64,000 nucleotides of DNA, from positions 744,186 to 808,185 of the forward strand of contig NZ_PGTY01000002.1 in NCBI RefSeq assembly GCF_002797915.1, given 5' to 3'. The DNA is from Yoonia maricola. Its GTDB lineage: Bacteria > Pseudomonadota > Alphaproteobacteria > Rhodobacterales > Rhodobacteraceae. The translations under genes were made by a program, and so were the position numbers. This document shows positions 57,018 to 64,000 of this stretch, piece after piece. Within the stretch, counting starts at the first letter, position 1, and every line of letters begins with the position of its first letter. The notes under the pieces were generated by a model that did no database searches, had not been told where the DNA came from, and saw nothing but the letters and a program-made list of their open reading frames with translations.

Positions 57018-57590
57018 TTAGCGGTTCGCACCGGGTACCCATAAGACGTCGTTCTTGCCGTTGTCATTGGCGATACGAGACGCCTGAAAACACCAGTCAG
57101 ACAGCCGGTTGAGGTATTTGACCGCCGCAGGGTTCACCGATTCCATTGTGGCCAGTTCCACCGTTAAACGTTCTGCCCTGCGCGACACCGTGCGGCACAA
57201 GTGCAGATGTGCGGCCAAGGCTGACCCACCCGGCAGGATGAAACTGCGGAGTGGCTCGACCTCTTTGGTCATCGCATCAATCTGGCCTTCCAATCGTTCG
57301 ACCTGCGCATCGGTCATGCGCAATACCGGGTATTCTTCTTCCCCGTCCTTTTCCATGTCGGGGCGACAAAGGTCGGCACCCAGATCAAACAGATCATTCT
57401 GGATCATCGCGAGCTGTGCGTCCATGTCACCCGTCGCGTGCAGACGCGCCAAGCCAACGGTAGCATTTGTCTCGTCCACGGTGCCATAGGATGTGACCCG
57501 CAAGGAATGTTTTGCGACCCGGCTGCCGTTGCCAAGTGCGGTTTCACCCGCATCGCCGGTTTTTGTATAAATCTTGTTGAGAACAACCAT
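57018..57590 (-). CDS. pduO: Cob(I)alamin adenosyltransferase, PduO type
   Basis: A 190-residue trimeric adenosyltransferase that transfers the adenosyl group of ATP to cob(I)alamin, making adenosylcobalamin. The ATP-binding N-terminus KIYTKTGDAGETALGNGSRVAK, the SYGTVDETNA segment, and SRRAERLTVELATMESVNPAAVKYLNRLSDWCFQASR are diagnostic of the PduO/MMAB fold. It follows the HIG1 protein gene by three bases. Whether it serves cobalamin synthesis or repair cannot be told from this window. Confidence 0.93.
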   Translation of the reverse strand: MVVLNKIYTKTGDAGETALGNGSRVAKHSLRVTSYGTVDETNATVGLARLHATGDMDAQLAMIQNDLFDLGADLCRPDMEKDGEEEYPVLRMTDAQVERLEGQIDAMTKEVEPLRSFILPGGSALAAHLHLCRTVSRRAERLTVELATMESVNPAAVKYLNRLSDWCFQASRIANDNGKNDVLWVPGANR

Positions 57591-57593
57591 TTC

Positions 57594-57800
57594 TTAGCTT
57601 CCTTCGCCGCGCAGATAGACAAAAATGAGGATCATAACGACGGCCACCAATTGCGCACCGATGCGCCAGCGCATGATCTTATTGGCATGTTTGCGATTGT
57701 ATTCACCACCCTTGCCAAAGCTGCCCATGCCCCACATCAAAATGCCCAGCACGATGAGCACCGAGAGTGACATCAGCCAGAAAAGGGGATCGTCTGCCAT
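57594..57800 (-). CDS. HIG1-domain twin-transmembrane protein
   Basis: A 68-residue membrane protein with two helices (LMSLSVLIVLGILMWGM and AQLVAVVMILIFVYL) joined by a basic loop GKGGEYNRKHANKIMRWRIGA. The R-W-R-I-G-A-Q segment is characteristic of the HIG1 family; in alphaproteobacteria and mitochondria relatives associate with respiratory complexes. It is just upstream of pduO and likely co-transcribed. Confidence 0.85.
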   Translation of the reverse strand: MADDPLFWLMSLSVLIVLGILMWGMGSFGKGGEYNRKHANKIMRWRIGAQLVAVVMILIFVYLRGEGS

Positions 57801-57861
57801 GGGTTTGCGTCCTTCGTTCGTGTTTCTGGCGATGTAGCGGGCAGGGCCGCGAAGGAAACCC

Positions 57862-58689
57862 TCAGCCCCGCAAAATCACCGCATCCAGCAACCGGGTAGA
57901 GAGAATGCGCCTGAGAAATCCCATCAGATACGTCGGTGTGGTCACATAGTATCGTGGCTTTGGCCGTTGTGATGTGAGCGCGTGCAGGATCTTTTTCGTC
58001 ACGGCAGACGGCGGAAGCTCAAACTTGCCCGGTTTGGTATCGGTATATAGCCGATCAAGTTCTTCCCTGTAAGCATCGCGGCGTGCCGAGTTCTTCCAGT
58101 CTATCCATTTTTCGAAATGCGAGACAGCATTCTTGCGGAATTCGGAGGTGATTGGGCCCGGCTCAATCAGGACGACCTTGATATCAGTGTCTGACAGTTC
58201 CTGCCGCAGCACATCTGTCAGCCCCTCGAGCGCGAATTTCGTCGCCACATATGCGCCGCGCCACTTGTACCCTATGAACCCAAGCACGGACGAGCAGCTG
58301 ATGATCCGGCCGTGCCCCTGCGCCCGCATCACCGGGACGACTAATCGCGTCAGCTCATGCCAACCAAAAAGGTTGGTCTCGAAAATCTCGCGCAATGCAT
58401 CTGTCGGCAAATCTTCCACCGCACCGGGGCAGGCGTAGGCGCCGTTGTTATAAAGCGCATCGAGCGTGCCGCCGGTCGCCTCGAGCGTTTCGGCCAAGCC
58501 GGTTACGATGCTTTCGGCGTTTGTGTAGTCAATCAGCGGGCTTTCAAACCCCTCGCTGCGTAGTCTTTCGCAGTCTTCAGGCTTGCGGCAACTGGCGAAC
58601 ACGCGCCAGCCCGCTGTCCGCAATCCATGTGCGGCATCGTAACCGATGCCAGAGGATGACCCCGTAATGAGTATTGATTTCTGTGTCAT
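57862..58689 (-). CDS. Short-chain dehydrogenase/reductase
   Basis: A 275-residue SDR: cofactor motif LITGSSSGIGYDAA, NNGAYACPGAVED, SCSSVLGF, and catalytic Tyr/Lys in AYVATKFALEGL, followed by a C-terminal extension ending in hydrophobic YLMGFLRRILSTRLLDAVI. That tail and the 17-beta-hydroxysteroid-dehydrogenase-like pattern suggest a lipid or ketone substrate. I chose ATG at 58689 (MTQKSILITG); the longer frame lacks similarity. It is divergent from parC. Confidence 0.85.
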   Translation of the reverse strand: MTQKSILITGSSSGIGYDAAHGLRTAGWRVFASCRKPEDCERLRSEGFESPLIDYTNAESIVTGLAETLEATGGTLDALYNNGAYACPGAVEDLPTDALREIFETNLFGWHELTRLVVPVMRAQGHGRIISCSSVLGFIGYKWRGAYVATKFALEGLTDVLRQELSDTDIKVVLIEPGPITSEFRKNAVSHFEKWIDWKNSARRDAYREELDRLYTDTKPGKFELPPSAVTKKILHALTSQRPKPRYYVTTPTYLMGFLRRILSTRLLDAVILRG

Positions 58690-58804
58690 CGCAACTGTTT
58701 GGCGCGCACAGCGCGCCGTGGCAAGAGCCATGACACCTAGAAGGCGAATGCATGCCCATATATAGTTGCTTTACGCCGGAATCGTGCATCGCTACACCAT
58801 AGCT

Positions 58805-61147
58805 ATGAGTGATGATATCGATACCGGCCTTGGCCCCAACGACGTAACTGAGACTTTGCGCCGCGCCATTGGCGACCGGTATCTGACCTATGCGCTGTCC
58901 ACGATCATGCACCGCGCGCTGCCGGATGCCCGCGACGGGCTGAAACCGGTACATCGTCGCATCCTTTATGCAATGTCACGCCTGCGTTTGTCGCCTACCG
59001 GAGGTTTTCTGAAGTCGGCCAAGATCAGCGGCGACACGATGGGTGATTTTCACCCACATGGTGATGCGGCGATCTATGATGCGATGGCGCGGTTGGCGCA
59101 GGATTTTAACGTGCGCTACCCGCTGGTTGATGGTCAGGGTAATTTCGGCAACATCGACGGCGATAATCCTGCGGCTTCGCGCTATACCGAAGCCCGGATG
59201 ACCGCTGCGGCCGAAGCATTGTTGGAGGGCCTATCCGAGGACAGCGTTGATTTCCGCGACAACTATGATGGGCGGCTGACCGAGCCGGCAGTCTTGCCGG
59301 CCACATTTCCGAACCTTCTTGCCAATGGGTCCAGCGGAATCGCTGTGGGGATGGCCACGAATATCCCGCCGCATAACCTGCATGAGTTGATTGACGCCTG
59401 CCTTCACCTGATCAAAACGCCGGATGCGCGCGACGACACGCTGCTCAACTATATTCCGGGGCCGGATTTCCCCACTGGCGGTGTGATCGTTGAACCCAAA
59501 GAAAACATTGCCGAAGCCTACCGCACCGGGCGCGGCGCCTTCCGCCTGCGCGCGAAGTGGGAGGTCGAAGACCTTGGGCGCGGTACATGGCAAGTGGTCG
59601 TGACCGAAATTCCTTATCAGGTACAAAAGTCAAAGCTGATCGAGAAGCTGGCCGAAGTGATCCAGCTTAAAAAAGTCCCACTGCTGGCAGATGTCCGCGA
59701 CGAGAGCGCTGACGATATCCGTGTCGTACTGGAACCGCGCGCCAAGACCGTCGATCCTGAAGTCATGATGGGCATGCTGTTCCGCAACTCTGATCTGGAA
59801 ACACGGTTCAGCCTGAATATGAATGTGCTGATTGATGGGCTGACGCCCAAGGTTTGCTCGCTCAAGGAGGTGCTGCGGGCTTTCTTGGAACATCGCCGCG
59901 ACGTCCTGATCCGCCGTAGTAAATACCGGCTGGAAAAGATAGACCACCGGCTTGAGGTGCTTGAGGGCTTTATCATTGCCTTCCTGCATTTGGACCGTGT
60001 CATCGATATTATCCGCTATGACGATGATCCAAAGCAGGCGCTCATGGTCGAAGACTGGGCGCAGGATCACGTGCGTGCCATATCCGAGGCCGACTATCGT
60101 TCGCCCATCGTGCCTGGCGCCGATCCTGAGGTTTCGTTGTCCGAGGTGCAGGCCGAGGCCATTTTGAACATGCGCCTGCGGTCCTTGCGCCGTCTTGAAG
60201 AGCTCGAACTGATCGCCGAGCGTGATGCCTTGATGGAAGAGCGCGCGGGGATCGAGGATTTGCTGGAAAGCGATGACCTGCAATGGGCCAAGATTGCAGA
60301 GCAGTTGCGTGAGACCCGCAAGATCTTTGGCCGCGATAGTGATGGTGGCGCGCGGCGCACGCAGTTTGCCGAAGCCGCTGAAGTGGTCGAGGTGCCGCTG
60401 GAGGCGATGATTGAGCGTGAGCCGATTACGGTTGTTTGCTCTCAGATGGGCTGGGTTCGCGCGATGACCGGCCACATCGATCTGACGCGCGAGTTGAAAT
60501 TCAAAGATGGCGACGGGCCACGTTTTATTTTCCATGCAGAGACGACCGATAAGCTGCTGGTCTTTGGCGCCAATGGCCGCTTCTACACCGTGGGTGCTAC
60601 GAACCTGCCCGGCGGGCGCGGTATGGGCGAACCATTGCGCCTGATGATTGACCTGCCCAATGACGTGGAAATCGTGGATTTCCTGATCCACAAGCCCGGT
60701 GAAAAGCTGCTGGTTGCATCCGCAGAGGGCAACGGCTTTGTCGTCCCTGAGGAAGAAGTCGTGGCCCAAACGCGGAGCGGCAAACAGGTTCTGAATGTCA
60801 AAGACACAATTGCAAAAGTCTGTCATCGCGTCGTCGGCGATCATGTCGCTGTCGTGTCTGAGAACGCGAAATTCCTTGTGTTTGAAGTCAGCGAACTGCC
60901 CGAGATGAACCGTGGTAAGGGGGTGCGCATTCAGAAGTACAAGAAGGCCTCTGGCCGTCAGGGCATGTTGGAACTGGATGGCGGGTTGTCCGACATTACC
61001 ACCTTCACATGGGCCGAGGGGCTGTCATGGCCTATGGGCGGCGGCAAGACCCGGACAGAGCCTGACATGACCGACTGGAAGGGCGCGCGCGCCGGGGTTG
61101 GCAAACGACCACCCTATGGGTTCCCCAAGAACAACCGGTTCAGTTAG
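58805..61147 (+). CDS. parC: DNA topoisomerase IV subunit A
   Basis: A 780-residue type IIA topoisomerase A subunit. The DNA-cleaving Tyr127 is in NPAASRYTEARMTAAAE; the winged-helix part has GDTMGDFHPHGDAAIYDAMARLAQDF. The C-terminal domain has degenerate beta-blades, as in ParC, without the GyrA box QRRGGKG, which separates it from GyrA. With ParE it decatenates daughter chromosomes. I chose ATG at 58805 (MSDDIDTGLGPNDV); earlier codons have no similarity. Confidence 0.93.
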   Translation: MSDDIDTGLGPNDVTETLRRAIGDRYLTYALSTIMHRALPDARDGLKPVHRRILYAMSRLRLSPTGGFLKSAKISGDTMGDFHPHGDAAIYDAMARLAQDFNVRYPLVDGQGNFGNIDGDNPAASRYTEARMTAAAEALLEGLSEDSVDFRDNYDGRLTEPAVLPATFPNLLANGSSGIAVGMATNIPPHNLHELIDACLHLIKTPDARDDTLLNYIPGPDFPTGGVIVEPKENIAEAYRTGRGAFRLRAKWEVEDLGRGTWQVVVTEIPYQVQKSKLIEKLAEVIQLKKVPLLADVRDESADDIRVVLEPRAKTVDPEVMMGMLFRNSDLETRFSLNMNVLIDGLTPKVCSLKEVLRAFLEHRRDVLIRRSKYRLEKIDHRLEVLEGFIIAFLHLDRVIDIIRYDDDPKQALMVEDWAQDHVRAISEADYRSPIVPGADPEVSLSEVQAEAILNMRLRSLRRLEELELIAERDALMEERAGIEDLLESDDLQWAKIAEQLRETRKIFGRDSDGGARRTQFAEAAEVVEVPLEAMIEREPITVVCSQMGWVRAMTGHIDLTRELKFKDGDGPRFIFHAETTDKLLVFGANGRFYTVGATNLPGGRGMGEPLRLMIDLPNDVEIVDFLIHKPGEKLLVASAEGNGFVVPEEEVVAQTRSGKQVLNVKDTIAKVCHRVVGDHVAVVSENAKFLVFEVSELPEMNRGKGVRIQKYKKASGRQGMLELDGGLSDITTFTWAEGLSWPMGGGKTRTEPDMTDWKGARAGVGKRPPYGFPKNNRFS

Positions 61148-61153
61148 TCGCTA

Positions 61154-61182
61154 TCGTTACAAAGGTGTTACGCCACCGTCAC
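61154..61182 (+). promoter_or_regulatory. Three 11-bp-spaced GT(T/C)AC repeats, possible Pho box
   Basis: GTTAC at 61156, GTTAC at 61167 and GTCAC at 61178 are spaced exactly 11 bases, the period of PhoB half-sites (consensus CTGTCAT with four-base spacers). The last unit CCGTCAC fits six of seven positions of a typical half-site, the others less well. They lie 62-90 bases before the phoX ATG. Control by PhoB is inferred. Confidence 0.5.
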
Positions 61183-61243
61183 ATGATTGAATCTCATCGC
61201 AGGGACATTCGCGCTGTCAACTAACCAGCACGGAGCCAGTGTG

Positions 61244-63127
61244 ATGAAAGATAACACCGATACTTACGACCTATCATGGGATGAATGGGACGAGCTGCAA
61301 CGCCCCGCCCCCGAACAAACCGATTTTGATGATGTCGTCGAAGCCGCTATTTCACGACGCGGTTTTTTGACGGGTGTCTTGGCCTACGGATCAGGTGCTG
61401 CCGTGATGAGCACGGGCCTGCTTTCAGGTACATCTGTCGAGGCGCAGACCGCCAGCCGCTTTGGCTTTACGCCGATCCCGGTCCAGACAGATGGCACGGT
61501 CCACGTGCCTGAAGGCTACACCTGGGCGCCGGTCGCGCGCTGGGGTGAGCCGCTGTTTTCGGACGCGGAAGAACTAAGCCAAGAAACTGGGATGAGTGTA
61601 ACAAGCTCTGATCGTGTGTTTGGAGAAAACACCGACGGTATGGAAGCTTTTGTCGTTGATGGTCGTCAGGTTATCGCGGTGAACCACGAATATGTGAACC
61701 CGCGCGAAAACCTGCCACATCAGGATGGCGAAGTCCTGAGTGCAGATGACGTACTGACATTGCAGAACATGCAGGGTGTAACCGTCATGGAAGTGGCAGA
61801 GGGCGATGACGGCTGGGCCATTGTTGTGGACAGTGACCTGAACCGCCGCATTACGCAAAACACACCGATGACAATCGCTGGTCCTGCCGCCGGGCACCCG
61901 CTGTTGCAGACGCCGGATGACCCTGCGGGCACAACTGTTTTGGGCACGATGAACAACTGCGGTGCAGGTAAAACGCCGTGGGGCACGTATTTGACCTGCG
62001 AAGAAAACTTTAACGGCTACTTCGGATCTACCGATCCTGCATTTGCGCTTCCTGAGGATTACGTCCGCTATGGCATCAGCCTTGAAGGTCGCTATGCCTA
62101 TGAGAAGTTCGATGCGCGCTTTGACGTCAGCCAAAACCCGAATGAGCCGCACCGCTTCGGCTATATCGTTGAGATTGACCCGACCGATCCCACATCGACA
62201 CCGATCAAGCATACAGCGCTGGGCCGTTTCAAGCACGAGAACGCAGCTGCTGTGATCGCACCTGATGGCCGTGTGGTTGTCTATATGGGCGATGATGAGC
62301 GGGGTGAGTTCCTGTATAAATACGTCTCGAACGACGTCTACACACCCGGTGGCCCAACGTCGGCCCTGTTGGATGATGGTCAGCTTTATGTCGCCAAGTT
62401 TAACAATGATCTGACCGGTGAATGGCTTGCCCTGACACCCGAAGCTACCGGCATGGATGAAGCCGAAATCGCGATCTACACGCGCATGGCGGCCTCTGCT
62501 GTAGGGGCAACAACCATGGATCGCCCGGAATGGGTTGCCGTAAACCCGGTTGCCGCCGAAGGGTACTGCTGCTTGACCAACAACTCTGACAGGGGCGTCG
62601 CACCAAACGCGGGTGGCGATGAAACACCGGTGAACGGCCCGAATCCACGTGCTGAAAACGACTATGGTCAGATCGTCCGCTGGTACCCCAGCAACGATGA
62701 TCACGGCGCGCGGACCTTTACATGGGACCTGTATGTGATGGCCGGGAACCCGACTGTACACAGTGATGCCTATGGTGGGTCATCCAACATCAACGAAGGC
62801 AACCTCTTTAATGCACCTGACGGGATGCAGTTCGACAGCACCGGCCTGCTGTGGATTCAGACTGACGGTGATGATGACAATGAAGGCGACTTTGCGGGCA
62901 TGGGGAACAATCAAATGCTTGCAGGTGATCCGATGACGGGTCAGATCGAACGCTTCCTGACGGGTCCAAAAGGGTCTGAGGTGACGGGCCTGACGTGGTC
63001 CGCTGATAAACGTACGATGTTTGTCGGCATCCAGCATCCAGCGGCCCCTTTCCCCGATGGGGAAGGAATGCTGCCGCGTTCGTCCATTGTGGCGGTGAAG
63101 CGCGTTGATGGCGCCATGGTCGGCTAA
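61244..63127 (+). CDS. phoX: PhoX family alkaline phosphatase
   Basis: A 627-residue Tat-exported protein: the twin-arginine signal SRRGFLTGVLAYGSGAAV is at residues 37-54, and a long acidic leader precedes it. The DUF839/PhoX beta-propeller follows with MNNCGAGKTPWGTYLTCEENFNGYF (the iron-coordinating Cys and the substrate-contact Glu region), KHENAAAVIAPDGRVVVYMGDDERGEFLYKYVS, RPEWVAVNP and NNSDRG. PhoX is a Ca2+/Fe3+ phosphomonoesterase that frees phosphate from organic compounds in the periplasm, important in marine bacteria. I chose ATG at 61244, preceded by CGGAG. It is monocistronic downstream of parC. Confidence 0.93.
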   Translation: MKDNTDTYDLSWDEWDELQRPAPEQTDFDDVVEAAISRRGFLTGVLAYGSGAAVMSTGLLSGTSVEAQTASRFGFTPIPVQTDGTVHVPEGYTWAPVARWGEPLFSDAEELSQETGMSVTSSDRVFGENTDGMEAFVVDGRQVIAVNHEYVNPRENLPHQDGEVLSADDVLTLQNMQGVTVMEVAEGDDGWAIVVDSDLNRRITQNTPMTIAGPAAGHPLLQTPDDPAGTTVLGTMNNCGAGKTPWGTYLTCEENFNGYFGSTDPAFALPEDYVRYGISLEGRYAYEKFDARFDVSQNPNEPHRFGYIVEIDPTDPTSTPIKHTALGRFKHENAAAVIAPDGRVVVYMGDDERGEFLYKYVSNDVYTPGGPTSALLDDGQLYVAKFNNDLTGEWLALTPEATGMDEAEIAIYTRMAASAVGATTMDRPEWVAVNPVAAEGYCCLTNNSDRGVAPNAGGDETPVNGPNPRAENDYGQIVRWYPSNDDHGARTFTWDLYVMAGNPTVHSDAYGGSSNINEGNLFNAPDGMQFDSTGLLWIQTDGDDDNEGDFAGMGNNQMLAGDPMTGQIERFLTGPKGSEVTGLTWSADKRTMFVGIQHPAAPFPDGEGMLPRSSIVAVKRVDGAMVG

Positions 63128-63228
63128 CAAAGTTAGGGGTGCAGGCCGGATTAGGCCTGCACCACCCCGACGCGATGGCGTTTCTGACGCAGTGAATGCG
63201 GCACGGGTTAGCCGCGCCGTGCGCCCTT

Positions 63229-63600
63229 TTACCGATGCTGATCTACCAGAATATGATTGCCATCAGGGTCCTTGAGCATGAAGCTGGCTGGACCCTTGGT
63301 TGTTTCATCAGCCTCGGACAGGAACGCGAGCCCTTTGGCTTTCAACTGCTTTTGAATGTCGCGTACGTCATCAAACGTTTCCAATTCCTCGATATTCTGA
63401 TCCCAGCCGGGATTAAAGGTGAGTGTGTTGCCCGGCAGAAAGCCTCCGAACAGACCAATAACGGTGTCGCCGTTGCGCAGGATAAGCCACCCCTGTTCCT
63501 CGTCGCCGCCAAACGGCTCAAAACCCAGTTTGGCATAAAACGCCTTTGAAACTGCAATATCCTTGACGTTCAAACTGACGGAGAATGCGCCGAGTTTCAT
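63229..63600 (-). CDS. VOC family protein (glyoxalase/bleomycin-resistance fold)
   Basis: A 123-residue protein with two beta-alpha-beta-beta-beta modules: MKLGAFSVSLNVKDIAVSKAFYAKLGFEPFGGDEEQGWLILRNGDTVIGLF and GLAFLSEADETTKGPASFMLKDPDGNHILVDQHR. The ending matches the metal-ligand region DPDGNxIL. It may be a small ring-cleaving, isomerising or resistance protein; the substrate cannot be read. It stands alone, convergent with phoX and divergent from tuf. Confidence 0.85.
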   Translation of the reverse strand: MKLGAFSVSLNVKDIAVSKAFYAKLGFEPFGGDEEQGWLILRNGDTVIGLFGGFLPGNTLTFNPGWDQNIEELETFDDVRDIQKQLKAKGLAFLSEADETTKGPASFMLKDPDGNHILVDQHR

Positions 63601-63823
63601 GTTGATCCCCTTTCAAATCTAGGGCTTTAGGATATCACAGCCGCTACAGTTTCCGAAATTCCAAGCGCAGAGCATGTTTGGCATCAGGGCTTACGCGTAA
63701 AAAAGTTCGCGCAGCCCCGCCTTGGTGCCATCCCCCACTTGATTTCCCTGCCGTTTCCCAATACATCGCCCGCGATGTTGGACCGGGCCGGTTGTGGCCC
63801 CTCAAAATTAAGGGCCCTGCAAA
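63601..63823. promoter_or_regulatory. tuf upstream region with stem-loops
   Basis: The 223 bases before tuf contain no convincing gene. A stem GGGCC-ggttgt-GGCCC (63785-63800) and the palindrome AGGGCCCT (63811-63818) lie immediately upstream of the start, with an AT-rich AAAATT spacer. They may affect translation or be the end of an upstream transcript. No tRNA was found. Confidence 0.4.
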
Positions 63824-64000
63824 ATGGCTAAGGAAAAGTTTGAACGTAACAAGCCGCACGTGAACATTGGTACGATTGGCCACGTTGACCACGGCAAGAC
63901 GACATTGACAGCGGCGATCACGAAGTACTTTGGTGACTTCCAGGCCTATGACCAGATCGACGGCGCGCCCGAAGAAAAAGCCCGTGGTATCACGATCTCG
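63824..64000 (+). CDS. tuf: Translation elongation factor Tu (5' part; gene continues beyond window)
   Basis: The first 59 codons read [32 protein letters not shown] and on to [10 protein letters not shown], where the P-loop GHVDHGKT and the switch I start GITIS are exact for EF-Tu. It delivers aminoacyl-tRNA to the ribosome. The window ends within the GTPase domain. Rhodobacteraceae often carry two tuf copies; this is one of them or the only one. Confidence 0.97.
   Translation, partial: MAKEKFERNKPHVNIGTIGHVDHGKTTLTAAITKYFGDFQAYDQIDGAPEEKARGITIS

Noticed and set aside
59630..60844. 404-codon minus-strand frame inside parC
   Set aside because: Antisense to clear topoisomerase IV sequence, with no recognisable protein.
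61574..62761. 395-codon minus-strand frame inside phoX
   Set aside because: Antisense shadow of a GC-rich gene; phoX has a Tat signal and full domain in the other strand.
63644..63892. Short frames across the tuf start
   Set aside because: They are shadows in other frames; the EF-Tu N-terminus from 63824 is exact.

Overview
The window looks like a chromosomal segment of a marine alphaproteobacterium of the Rhodobacteraceae (Roseobacter group). The evidence is moderately GC-rich coding DNA, the block pckA / chvI-chvG / hprK-rapZ-EIIA-HPr, a DUF6473 protein of a kind I associate with this group, the gene order etfB-etfA near a PduO-type adenosyltransferase, and a sulfonate (DHPS) catabolic cluster. 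I found no rRNA, tRNA, CRISPR array, transposase or phage gene. This assignment and all family calls were made by reading sequence only.

Layout. 1-6446 is an accessory, regulator-rich stretch. It holds the truncated end of a membrane-anchored, possibly AraC-type regulator, then a divergent TetR-controlled module (PhlG-like hydrolase plus glutathione transferase on one side, metallo-beta-lactamase-fold hydrolase plus TetR on the other), then a divergent ArsR/MFS pair. Both modules have clear inverted-repeat operators. 6832-19208 is mostly housekeeping: smpB, a small potassium-channel-like protein, a YcaQ-type glycosylase, dapA, a soluble lytic transglycosylase, an EamA transporter, a divergently split MnmC (mnmD and an FAD oxidase), and the 5-oxoprolinase operon pxpBCA with a cupin gene. 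19378-23638 is an RND efflux pair whose permease carries a frameshift. 23755-28593 holds a glycolipid-binding-domain protein, katG/oxyR and a LysR gene.

28697-32679 encodes DabB and DabA, the two-subunit inorganic-carbon uptake system, with the LysR gene divergent from it. 32676-39629 is a DHPS/sulfolactate catabolic cluster: an FMN alpha-hydroxyacid dehydrogenase, sulfopyruvate decarboxylase ComDE, a universal stress protein, two further dehydrogenases, HpsN, and a divergent LacI regulator that appears to start at ATC. Two LacI-type operators lie between hpsN and the regulator. 40304-45256 is a complete urease operon, ureDABCEFG.

45403-51742 combines gluconeogenesis and its likely control: pckA, the ChvI/ChvG two-component system, and the incomplete PTS of alphaproteobacteria (HprK, RapZ, EIIA, HPr). 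51770-58689 contains an acyltransferase, a ComJ-like small protein, 3-hydroxybutyryl-CoA dehydrogenase, DUF6473, the electron transfer flavoprotein, a cobalamin adenosyltransferase, a HIG1-domain protein and a short-chain dehydrogenase. 58805-64000 holds parC, a Tat-exported PhoX phosphatase with a possible Pho box, a VOC-family protein, and the first 59 codons of tuf.

Two features cut across the genes. A 26-bp perfect palindrome with arms GTAAGGTGG... occurs three times, each 0-6 bases after the stop codon of a minus-strand gene (dapA, pckA, pduO) and with no T-run. Several divergent gene pairs have regulator-type inverted repeats between them. No entirely new defence or mobile system is visible. 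The most unusual items are the DHPS cluster with its ATC-start regulator, the PhlG-like module, DabAB in what looks like a heterotroph, the divergent MnmC split, and the stop-codon-linked palindromes.
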